Assembly (NCBI GenBank): GCA_027021085.1
Contig: JALUVB010000130.1
Coordinates: 1 to 10,261, forward strand
Length of the DNA stretch: 10,261 bases
Source of the DNA: a bacterium
GTDB lineage: Bacteria; CAIJMQ01; JAADFP01
Reading direction: 5' to 3'
In this document: piece after piece, positions 1 to 6,409 of the stretch
How the letters are laid out: every line of letters begins with the position of its first letter
How positions within the stretch are numbered: position 1 is the first letter of the stretch
Notes under the pieces: generated by a model
Database searches by the model: none
Told to the model about the DNA's origin: nothing
Seen by the model: the letters and a program-made list of their open reading frames with translations, nothing else
Translations under genes and position numbers: made by a program

Positions 1-1007
1 GCAGAGTCCCTTGCCTGCTCCGGAGCCATGTAATACGGAGTACCCATTGATGTACCCGTGTCTGTCATCCGGGTCATCTGGGCAAAGGATAACTTGGCCA
101 ATCCCAGGTCAACTAATTTAGCAGTTCCGTCAGATGTTATCAGAATATTATCAGGCTTAATATCTCTATGCACCAGGCCTTTCTCTTCCGCATGCATCAT
201 CGCCATTGCCATCTGCTTCATAAGGTTTACTGTTTCTTCCGGAGAGAGAGGGCCTTTTTTATCTACCTTATCCTGCAAGCTCTCTCCCTCTACATACTCC
301 ATGGCAAAGTAATGTTGCCCATCTATTTCCCCCACTGCCAGTCCCCTTACGATATTGGAATGGTCTACCTTAGCACTAATGCGGGCCTCCCGGTAAAACC
401 TCTCCACATACATTTTGTCATTAGCTAAATGGGGAGGAAGAAATTTTAAAGCCACTAATCTATCCATGCTTATCTGGCGTGCTTTATAAACTGAACCCAT
501 TCCTCCCTGCCCCAGTTTTTTTAGAATTTCAAAGTCTCCAAATCTTTCCCCGGATAGATTCTCGTCTATGTATTGAGTTATGGAAGAGACCTGAGCCTGG
601 GTAAGAAATCCTTTCCGAAGCAAGATTTTCTCCAGGGGAACATCCTCTCCGGATGCTAACAATTTCTCTCTCTCTGCCATTGCTGCATTCACATCTTTCT
701 CAGCGGCCAAGCCACGCATAAGAGTAAGCTCAACTACTGTCCTGGTCCTGTTATCTATCTTTTCGGAGGCAGGAGCAACTATTTGACTGGTTATCCCTTC
801 CCGGGTAAGCTCCTCGGACAATTTTTCTGCTTCTTCTTTACTCAGTTTATACCTTAAAGTATTATTTTCATCTAACAGTTCCGCGGGCGAGACCGCAACC
901 TCGGGCAGTATTTTGCTTAATATACAGGCTATTTGATTGCACTGCTCGACGGTAATAGGTTGCGAAGTTGTAATCTGAACCTCAAAAACCTTCCCCTTAT
1001 AACCCAC
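1..1007 (-). CDS. Ser/Thr protein kinase (PknB/Hanks type), C-terminus cut off by window edge
   Basis: Reading the minus strand from a GTG at 1007-1005 gives 335 residues with no stop up to the window edge; an in-frame TAG lies at 1019-1017. Residues about 157-335 are a Hanks-type kinase domain: glycine loop GQGGMGSVY (about 166-174), VALK with the ATP lysine K188, a likely helix-C glutamate E207, catalytic loop HRDIKPDN (280-287), metal-binding DLG instead of DFG (300-302), and GTPYYMAPEQ (322-331) in the activation segment. The protein probably phosphorylates Ser/Thr on unknown targets. The first 150 residues are not kinase: about 1-80 is an unrecognised small alpha/beta-looking module and about 90-148 is helical and charged (RGLAAEKDVNAAM, LLRKGFLTQAQV), like linkers in multidomain bacterial kinases. 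No good ribosome binding site precedes the GTG, so the start is uncertain. It is divergent from the acsE operon. The kinase call is secure; C-terminal domains cannot be seen. Confidence 0.93.
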   Translation of the reverse strand, partial: MGYKGKVFEVQITTSQPITVEQCNQIACILSKILPEVAVSPAELLDENNTLRYKLSKEEAEKLSEELTREGITSQIVAPASEKIDNRTRTVVELTLMRGLAAEKDVNAAMAEREKLLASGEDVPLEKILLRKGFLTQAQVSSITQYIDENLSGERFGDFEILKKLGQGGMGSVYKARQISMDRLVALKFLPPHLANDKMYVERFYREARISAKVDHSNIVRGLAVGEIDGQHYFAMEYVEGESLQDKVDKKGPLSPEETVNLMKQMAMAMMHAEEKGLVHRDIKPDNILITSDGTAKLVDLGLAKLSFAQMTRMTDTGTSMGTPYYMAPEQARDS

Positions 1008-1052
1008 CCTTTTACTCTACCAATAAATTACCAATCTTGCAAATCGTGAACG

Positions 1053-1082
1053 TGGATAAGAGGAGAAATTTTATGGTATAGT
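1053..1082 (+). promoter_or_regulatory. Candidate promoter of the acsE-RACo-cooC operon
   Basis: TGGATA (1053-1058), an 18-nt spacer, then TATAGT (1077-1082) is a moderate match to a sigma70-type promoter (4/6 and 5/6). It would start transcription near 1089, about 29 nt before the acsE ATG. A second possible -10, TATGAT, lies at 1086-1091 but has no recognisable -35. The divergent kinase gene must be transcribed from the same 110-nt gap; I see no convincing promoter for it. Confidence 0.35.
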
Positions 1083-1117
1083 AGATATGATAAGAAAAAC
1101 AGAAGAAGGAGGTGGCT

Positions 1118-1996
1118 ATGTTACTCATAGGAGAAAATATAAACGTGATGAATAAGAGATTAAGGGCTGCCATGAAAGAGAGGAACAGGGACCCCATTCA
1201 GGAAATTGCCAGAAAAAGCGAAGCAAACGGTATGGATTATCTCGACCTGAATATCGGGCCTGCGCGCAAGAACGGACCGGAGCTGATGGAGTGGATTATT
1301 AAAACAGTAAGGGAAGTTACCAATCTTCCCCTCTCGCTGGACACCACGAACCTGGAAGCCATGAAGGTAGGCCTGGAGATGGAAAGGGACAGGGCCATAA
1401 TAAACTCTATTTCCGTAACCGAGGAAAGAATGGATACCCTCTTACCGCTTATGAAAAAGTACAACTGCAAGTGTATTGCCCTTCTGATTGGCAGTACTGG
1501 TATGCCCAGGGACGCCACGGAGCGGGGTTCCCTGGCCTGTGAATTTCTATCCAAGGCTGACGAGGCAGGTATTCCTCACCAGAATATATACTTTGACCCA
1601 ATAGTACTTCCCGTGCCCTACCAGCAAGACCAGGTAGTAGCCACCCTGGAATTCCTGAGCATGTTCAAAGAAATGCTACCGGACTGCTGCTCCACCTGCG
1701 GGTTATCCAATGTATCCAACGGTGCCCCGGAAGAGCTACGCCCTCTTATAAACAGAACCTACCTGGCCATGTTTATGAAATATAAGATTGACTCGGCCAT
1801 CGTGGATGCATTTGATACAGAACTAATAGCCATGACTAGGGGAAGCAAAGAGAACATTGTAAGCTTACTCCACAGGATGATGGAAGGAGAAGAGATTGAT
1901 GTTAACTCTCTTAGCGAAGAAGAGAAAAACTATTATAAGACATATCAAATCCTCTCCGGCAAAGTGCTTTACTCTCACTCCTGGTTGAAAGTATGA
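1118..1996 (+). CDS. acsE: Methyltetrahydrofolate:corrinoid/iron-sulfur protein methyltransferase (AcsE/MeTr)
   Basis: This 292-residue protein belongs to the pterin-binding TIM-barrel family (dihydropteroate synthase fold). It is expected to move the methyl group from methyltetrahydrofolate to Co(I) of the corrinoid iron-sulfur protein, the last methyl-branch step before acetyl-CoA synthase. The N-terminus MLLIGENIN matches the MLIIGERIN-type start of AcsE. Family motifs follow in order: DLNIGP (43-48), LDTTN (74-78), INS (95-97), FDP (159-161), GLSNVSNG (195-202) and RPLINRTYLAM (208-218). D75, N96, D160 and N198 sit where MeTr has its pterin-binding residues. The ATG at 1118 is preferred over an in-frame GTG at 1112, because that GTG overlaps the AAGGAGGT ribosome binding site (1106-1113). 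It is about 30 residues longer than Moorella AcsE, with an extra C-terminal helical stretch ending YSHSWLKV. It is the first gene of the operon and the context (RACo, CooC) supports AcsE over a methanogen MtrH or generic methyltransferase. Confidence 0.92.
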   Translation: MLLIGENINVMNKRLRAAMKERNRDPIQEIARKSEANGMDYLDLNIGPARKNGPELMEWIIKTVREVTNLPLSLDTTNLEAMKVGLEMERDRAIINSISVTEERMDTLLPLMKKYNCKCIALLIGSTGMPRDATERGSLACEFLSKADEAGIPHQNIYFDPIVLPVPYQQDQVVATLEFLSMFKEMLPDCCSTCGLSNVSNGAPEELRPLINRTYLAMFMKYKIDSAIVDAFDTELIAMTRGSKENIVSLLHRMMEGEEIDVNSLSEEEKNYYKTYQILSGKVLYSHSWLKV

Positions 1997-1997
1997 A

Positions 1998-3941
1998 ATG
2001 AAAAAGCTAAGGGTTACATTTCTTCCTTACAAAAAGATTGTAGAGGTTTCTCCCGGTACAGATATCCTCACCGCTGCTGTACTGGGAGGCATAGGCATTA
2101 CCTCTTCCTGTGCCGGAGAAGGCGTATGCGGAAGATGCAAGGTAATCATTAAAGAAGGCAAATTTGAAACCGAGCCTTCCGGAAGAATAAGCAAAGAGGA
2201 GAAAGCAAAAGGGATTGTTTTAGCCTGCAGGACAACTATACACTCAGACCTGACAGTAGAGATACCACCTGCCTCCCGCCTGGAAAAGGCAAGTATCCTA
2301 ACGGAAGAAGCTAAAGAAAGCCGCTTGCGAGGCATGTACCTTCCGGGAGTAGAAGTCGCCGGAGAAATAGAATTACTGGAAGAAAGATTTTTCCTGCGTT
2401 CTCCTCTCTCTACAAAAATTTTCTTGAAAATACCTCCCCCCACTCTGGAAGATAATATTTCAGACCTGGAACGGGTTTACCGCGAAGTACGGAAAAAATT
2501 TGATATTCCCCTGTTACAAACCGGCTTGGCCAACGTAAGAAAACTGGGGCGAATTCTGAGAGAAAGCAACTGGGAAGTTACTGTAACCCTGGGGAAAAGG
2601 AACGGAACTACAGAGCTGGTAATGATTGAGCCGGGAGATACTTCAAGCAGAAATTTTGGTGTAGCAGTTGACATAGGCACCACTACACTCGTAGCACAAT
2701 TAGTGGACCTTAATTCCGGCGAAGTTATTTCCACCAAGGCCTCCTTTAATCCCCAGGCAACTTTTGGGGAGGATATTATTACCCGGATAATCGTGGCAGA
2801 AAAGGAAGAGGGGCTGGAAAGACTCCACCACGTAGTGGTGGATACTATAAACGAGCTTATTTTTTCTATGGCAAATACCCACCAGATAGCCCTCAATGAA
2901 ATAACCGCAGTAGTATGCGCCGGGAATACCACCATGACCCACCTGCTTCTCAGGGTGGACCCCTCCTACCTCAGGAGGGAGCCTTACGTACCCACTGCCA
3001 ACCTTATGCCGGTAATACGCGCGGCAGAAGTGGGAATAAAAGTACACCCGCGCGGTCTCCTGGGAACCCTGCCAGCACCAGCCACTTTTGTGGGAGGAGA
3101 TATAACCGCAGGAATTCTTGCCACGGGACTGGATGAGGAAAAGCAGGTAAGCTCTCTCATAGATATAGGCACAAACGGGGAGATAGTTATCGGGAATAAA
3201 GAGTGGATGGTCTGCTGTTCAGCCTCTGCCGGGCCTGCCTTTGAAGGAAGCGGGGTAAAGTGCGGAGTAAGGGCCAGAGAAGGCGCTATCCAGAAGGTAA
3301 AAATTACCGGAACAAATATAAAAGTTGAAACGATAGGTAATACCCTTCCCTTAGGGATATGCGGTTCTGGCTATGTAGATCTCGTATCCGAGCTTTTCAG
3401 AAACGGGATAATCGATAAGGCAGGCACCTTAAATCCAAACTCATTCCGGGTAAGGAAGAGCGAGGAAGGACCGGAATTCTTAGTAGTAGAAGGTAAATCC
3501 ACTGCTACGGGAGAAGATATTGTAATAACCCAACCAGATATAGAAAACCTTATCCGTTCCAAGGGAGCCATATTCACTGCTTTTATTATCCTGCTGGAAA
3601 AGATGGGACTAAACAGGGAAAAAGTCGGGAAAATCTATGTAGCAGGCGGATTCGGGAACTATCTGGATATAGAGAACGCAATTTTTATCGGCCTTCTCCC
3701 GGATTTACCCAGAGAGAAATTCCGATTTGTGGGAAATGCCTCCCTGAGAGGCGCACGGCTGGCACTTTTATCCTACCCTGCCTATATGAAGGCACGTGAA
3801 ATATCTTCTGCCATGACTTACATAGACCTTGCCACTGACCCTGCATACATGGACAGGTTCATTGCCTCGTTATTCCTGCCCCATACGGATACAAGCCTTT
3901 TCCCCAGCATAGAAAAAGAATTATCCAGGGCAAAAAGTTGA
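1998..3941 (+). CDS. acsV: RACo: reductive activator ATPase of the corrinoid iron-sulfur protein
   Basis: This 647-residue protein has the architecture of RACo. An N-terminal plant-type [2Fe-2S] ferredoxin domain (about 1-90) carries cysteines C38, C44, C47 and C77 (CAGEGVCGRC, then ACRT). A linker/middle region follows (about 95-215), then an ASKHA-type ATPase domain (about 220-647) with AVDIGTTTL (223-231), CAGNTTMTHLLL (about 308-318), FVGGDITAGI (364-373), LIDIGTNGEI (387-396), CCSASAGPAFEG (406-417) and, near the end, VAGGFGNYLDIENAIFIG. RACo uses ATP to drive reduction of accidentally oxidised Co(II) back to Co(I) on the corrinoid protein. The [2Fe-2S] centre separates it from RamA-type activators of methylamine pathways, which use [4Fe-4S] clusters. 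The ATG lies 1 nt after the acsE stop with only a weak ribosome binding site, so translation is probably coupled. The symbol acsV follows usage for acetogens. Confidence 0.93.
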   Translation: MKKLRVTFLPYKKIVEVSPGTDILTAAVLGGIGITSSCAGEGVCGRCKVIIKEGKFETEPSGRISKEEKAKGIVLACRTTIHSDLTVEIPPASRLEKASILTEEAKESRLRGMYLPGVEVAGEIELLEERFFLRSPLSTKIFLKIPPPTLEDNISDLERVYREVRKKFDIPLLQTGLANVRKLGRILRESNWEVTVTLGKRNGTTELVMIEPGDTSSRNFGVAVDIGTTTLVAQLVDLNSGEVISTKASFNPQATFGEDIITRIIVAEKEEGLERLHHVVVDTINELIFSMANTHQIALNEITAVVCAGNTTMTHLLLRVDPSYLRREPYVPTANLMPVIRAAEVGIKVHPRGLLGTLPAPATFVGGDITAGILATGLDEEKQVSSLIDIGTNGEIVIGNKEWMVCCSASAGPAFEGSGVKCGVRAREGAIQKVKITGTNIKVETIGNTLPLGICGSGYVDLVSELFRNGIIDKAGTLNPNSFRVRKSEEGPEFLVVEGKSTATGEDIVITQPDIENLIRSKGAIFTAFIILLEKMGLNREKVGKIYVAGGFGNYLDIENAIFIGLLPDLPREKFRFVGNASLRGARLALLSYPAYMKAREISSAMTYIDLATDPAYMDRFIASLFLPHTDTSLFPSIEKELSRAKS

Positions 3942-4681
3942 AGATTGGCATAGCTGGCAAAGGAGGCTCCGGGAAATCCACCCTGGCAGCGCTGATAATA
4001 GACTGCCTGCTGAAAAACGGGAAGACTCCCATCCTGGCAGTAGATGCAGACCCCAACCATTCCTTAGGAGAATACCTGGGACTGGATAAACCCAGCACCC
4101 TCATGGAGAAAATGGAAGAACTCCTGCAGCTTAAAGACAAGCTCCCTCCCGGCATGGATAAAGCACTTCTCTGGGAAATGGGCATTGCGGAAATCCTGCA
4201 GGAAAATAAGGGATTTGACTTACTTACCATGGGACGCACAGAAGGTGCGGGCTGCTACTGCACTGCCAACAACCTCCTGAGAACCTTCATGGAACGCCTG
4301 GAGAAAAATTATCCTTTTGTCGTCATGGACAATGAGGCAGGCATGGAACATCTCTCACGCAGAACTTCGCGGGAACTGGATTATCTTGCCATTGTAGCAA
4401 ATCCCTTCCCCCACTCGCTGAAAAGTGCAGAAAGAATATGGGAAATCTCCCGGGATATGGATTTAGAAATCAAGGAAAGAATTCTGATAATGGTGGAAAC
4501 CATACCGGGCGAAATAAAAGACCCGATAAAACCTTTCCGGGAGATAGCCTGCACTATTCCCTTTGACCAGGAAGTTCTCTCCCGCTCCCTGCAGAATCTT
4601 CCCCTGTTAGGAATAGATTCCTCTTCTCCCGCCCCCCGGGCAGTAGAGAAATTAGTGCTGGAACTGATAGCTAAGAACTGA
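3938..4681 (+). CDS. cooC: CooC/AcsF-type nickel-insertion ATPase for CODH/ACS maturation
   Basis: This 247-residue protein is a MinD/SIMIBI-class P-loop ATPase. It shows a deviant Walker A GKGGSGKST (7-15) with the signature lysine K8, a VDADPNHSLG segment (35-44), the CooC-specific CxC motif in GAGCYCTANN (104-112, C106 and C108), and DNEAGMEHLSRR (131-142). CooC proteins dimerise, bind nickel or zinc through the CxC cysteines and use ATP to load Ni into carbon monoxide dehydrogenase or acetyl-CoA synthase. Translation starts at a TTG (3938-3940) that overlaps the RACo TGA (3939-3941) by four bases. A CCAGGG-type ribosome binding site lies just upstream and MKIGIAGKGG is the normal family N-terminus, so the start is well supported and the gene is translationally coupled to RACo. 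Whether it serves CODH (CooC) or ACS (AcsF) cannot be told from sequence; the acs neighbours favour ACS. Confidence 0.92.
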   Translation: MKIGIAGKGGSGKSTLAALIIDCLLKNGKTPILAVDADPNHSLGEYLGLDKPSTLMEKMEELLQLKDKLPPGMDKALLWEMGIAEILQENKGFDLLTMGRTEGAGCYCTANNLLRTFMERLEKNYPFVVMDNEAGMEHLSRRTSRELDYLAIVANPFPHSLKSAERIWEISRDMDLEIKERILIMVETIPGEIKDPIKPFREIACTIPFDQEVLSRSLQNLPLLGIDSSSPAPRAVEKLVLELIAKN

Positions 4682-4779
4682 CACCGCCTGGCAGGAAGTA
4701 GCTCCACTCTAACTACTCACTACTTTCTTCCCATTCTGTATCTTTCCTTTCCCCATCTAAAGTCTACCTGCTCTACTGG

Positions 4780-4799
4780 ATGCCTCCTTTCGCAGGCAT
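4780..4799. repeat. 20-nt hairpin element with 6-8-6 geometry
   Basis: ATGCCT (4780-4785) and AGGCAT (4794-4799) are perfect inverted arms around the 8-nt loop CCTTTCGC. It is followed by a short palindrome GCATGACATGC (4796-4806). The geometry (6-nt arms, 8-nt loop, 20 nt in total) and the context TGGATGCC...CTTTCGC...GGCATGACA resemble small dispersed hairpin repeats of bacteria, such as the neisserial dRS3 family (ATTCCC, eight bases, GGGAAT). Only this copy is visible in the window. Confidence 0.5.
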
Positions 4800-4843
4800 G
4801 ACATGCGGGCTGGTTACTTGTAATTCTTGCGCAATCTATCCCC

Positions 4844-4903
4844 TTTACCATTAACTGCTTACCGTTTACTGTTCACTATCTTCCGGTCTATAGTCTAAAG
4901 TCT
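4844..4903. repeat. Degenerate heptamer tandem repeats upstream of the isomerase-RLP promoter
   Basis: From 4844 to 4878 five 7-nt units run in register: TTTACCA, TTAACTG, CTTACCG, TTTACTG, TTCACTA. After a 7-nt gap a second series follows at 4886-4903: GTCTATA, GTCTAAA, GTCT. The units differ in sequence but the 7-nt phase is kept. The array ends 16 nt before the -35 box of the next promoter. Function unknown. Confidence 0.6.
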
Positions 4904-4919
4904 CCTGATACTTGCTACA

Positions 4920-4949
4920 TTGACATTATCCCATACAAAACCTTATAAT
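4920..4949 (+). promoter_or_regulatory. Perfect-consensus sigma70-type promoter of the isomerase-RLP operon
   Basis: TTGACA (4920-4925) and TATAAT (4944-4949) match both consensus hexamers at all positions with an 18-nt spacer. Transcription would start near 4956, giving a leader of about 16 nt that holds little more than the AGGAGG ribosome binding site (4960-4965) before the ATG at 4972. The short leader leaves no room for a riboswitch or attenuator. Confidence 0.85.
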
Positions 4950-4971
4950 CTCCTTGAGCAGGAGGTAAAAG

Positions 4972-6387
4972 ATGAAAGAAAATTTAAGCATGGGATTAAT
5001 CGTAGGGAACAGGGGCTTTTTCCCGGACCATCTTTGCAAAACGGGAAGGGCAAAATTGCTTGCGATTTTAAAGGAGAAAAATGTTGATGTGGTTACTCTT
5101 TCTGAAAAAGAGAGCAAGTTTGGAAGCGTGGAGACCTGGAGAGATGCCAAGAAATGTGCTTCCCTCTTCAAAAAAAACAGAGAGAAAATTTCTGGAATAA
5201 TTGTCACCCTGCCAAATTTTGGCGATGAAAGAGGAGTCTCTGATGCCATACGTCTATCCGGCCTTGATGTTCCCATTCTAATCCACGCCTGGCCGGATGA
5301 AATAAAGAAGATGGATAGCACCCACAGAAGAGACAGCTTCTGCGGGAAAATCTCCGTCTGCAACAACCTGTTGCAATACGGGATAAAGTTTACTCTGACA
5401 GAAAAGCATACAGCTGACCCTGCTTCAGGGCAATTCTCCCGCGAAATAGACAATTTTTTAAGCATATGCCGGGTAGTCAGGGGATTAAAGAATGTGCGTC
5501 TGGGAGCAATTGGCACTAGGCCGCAGGCCTTCAAAACCGTGCGGTACAGCGAAAAAATCCTGGAAAAATTCGGAGTAGCGGTAGATGTAATAGACCTCTC
5601 GGAAATATTTGCCGGAGCGGAAAAGTTGAAAGAAGGCTCTCAGGAAGTAAAAGAACAACTGGAGAAAATAAATAATTACACCGATACCTCTGAGGTTCCT
5701 GCCACCTCCCTGCTCAAAATGGCCAAGCTCAAGGTTATAATTGAGAGGTGGATAAAAGAGAATGAACTCTCCAGTATAGCCATACAGTGCTGGACATCTA
5801 TACAACAAAACTACGGGGTAATGCCCTGTGCTGTGATGAGCTTTCTTTCCAACTCGCTTTTACCGGCTGCCTGCGAGGTTGATATCACCGGAGCACTGAG
5901 CATGTACATCCTGCAACTTGCCTCTGGCACACCCAGTGCCATCGTGGACTGGAACAACAATTACGGAAATGAAGAAGATAAGACTGTCCTGTTCCACTGC
6001 AGTAATCTACCTGCTCACTTCTTCCACAAATCTCGCATGTATATCTCGGAAATCATTGCCAACGATATAGGGAAAGAAAACGCGTATGGAACAATTTACG
6101 GAAAAATCAAACCATCACCATTCACTTTTTTGCGCTTAACCACGGATGACTTTTCCGGCAAAATCAAGGGATACATCGGAGAAGGCCGCTTGACCGATGA
6201 TAAACTGGAAACATTTGGTGGCTATGGAATAGCCGAAATTGAAGATTTGCAGAACCTGATGAAATTCATATGTGAAAATGGCTTTGAACATCATACGGTG
6301 ATAAATCTCTCCCGCACTTCCGGAATTGTAAAAGAAGCCCTGGAGAAATACAAGGGCTGGGACATTTACCAGCATTCCGCTGCTTAA
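4972..6387 (+). CDS. L-fucose/L-arabinose isomerase-like protein (COG2407-type), substrate unknown
   Basis: This 471-residue protein resembles the FucI/AraA superfamily of metal-dependent aldose-ketose isomerases. The N-terminal two thirds look like two Rossmann-type domains (GLIVGNRGFF at 8-17, SGIIVTLPNFGDER at 74-87, VRLGAIGTRP at 175-184). The signature region is AIQCWTSIQ (270-278), APC-type YGVMPCAVMS (281-290), CEVDITGA (301-308) with putative metal ligand E302, IVDWNNNYGNEED (324-336) with putative ligand D326, and LFHCSNLPAHFF (340-351). A histidine pair at 440-441 may supply the third ligand. Such enzymes interconvert an aldose and its ketose through an enediol, with Mn(2+) or similar. 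The start has an excellent AGGAGG (4960-4965) and its own consensus promoter. It is 22 nt upstream of an RLP gene in the same operon, so its product probably feeds that enzyme. It is not close enough to true FucI or AraA for me to name a substrate. Confidence 0.85.
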   Translation: MKENLSMGLIVGNRGFFPDHLCKTGRAKLLAILKEKNVDVVTLSEKESKFGSVETWRDAKKCASLFKKNREKISGIIVTLPNFGDERGVSDAIRLSGLDVPILIHAWPDEIKKMDSTHRRDSFCGKISVCNNLLQYGIKFTLTEKHTADPASGQFSREIDNFLSICRVVRGLKNVRLGAIGTRPQAFKTVRYSEKILEKFGVAVDVIDLSEIFAGAEKLKEGSQEVKEQLEKINNYTDTSEVPATSLLKMAKLKVIIERWIKENELSSIAIQCWTSIQQNYGVMPCAVMSFLSNSLLPAACEVDITGALSMYILQLASGTPSAIVDWNNNYGNEEDKTVLFHCSNLPAHFFHKSRMYISEIIANDIGKENAYGTIYGKIKPSPFTFLRLTTDDFSGKIKGYIGEGRLTDDKLETFGGYGIAEIEDLQNLMKFICENGFEHHTVINLSRTSGIVKEALEKYKGWDIYQHSAA

Positions 6388-6409
6388 ACTCTTCGTATAA
6401 GGAGGCAAT

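Larger units (their letters stand above)
4682..4919. other. Non-coding spacer with degenerate repeats between the two plus-strand operons
   Basis: I see no convincing gene here. The stretch is pyrimidine-rich on the plus strand and consists largely of decayed short repeats: a CTMACTA-type heptamer pair (4709-4722), two TCTAAAGTCT copies (4756-4765 and 4894-4903), a hairpin (4780-4799) and a five-unit heptamer array (4844-4878). No hairpin followed by a T-run was found, so the terminator of the acs operon is not identified. Confidence 0.6.

Noticed and set aside
58-428. Two plus-strand frames at the left end
   Set aside because: They are antisense to the kinase catalytic domain, whose HRDIKPDN and APE motifs are unmistakable on the minus strand.
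1012-1197. Minus-strand frame with hydrophobic stretches, apparently a small membrane protein
   Set aside because: It lies opposite the acsE start, promoter region and ribosome binding site; the hydrophobicity is a by-product of the antisense frame.
4381-5534. Long minus-strand frames opposite the cooC end and the isomerase start
   Set aside because: They lack motifs, and the plus-strand genes have clear family signatures, ribosome binding sites and a promoter.
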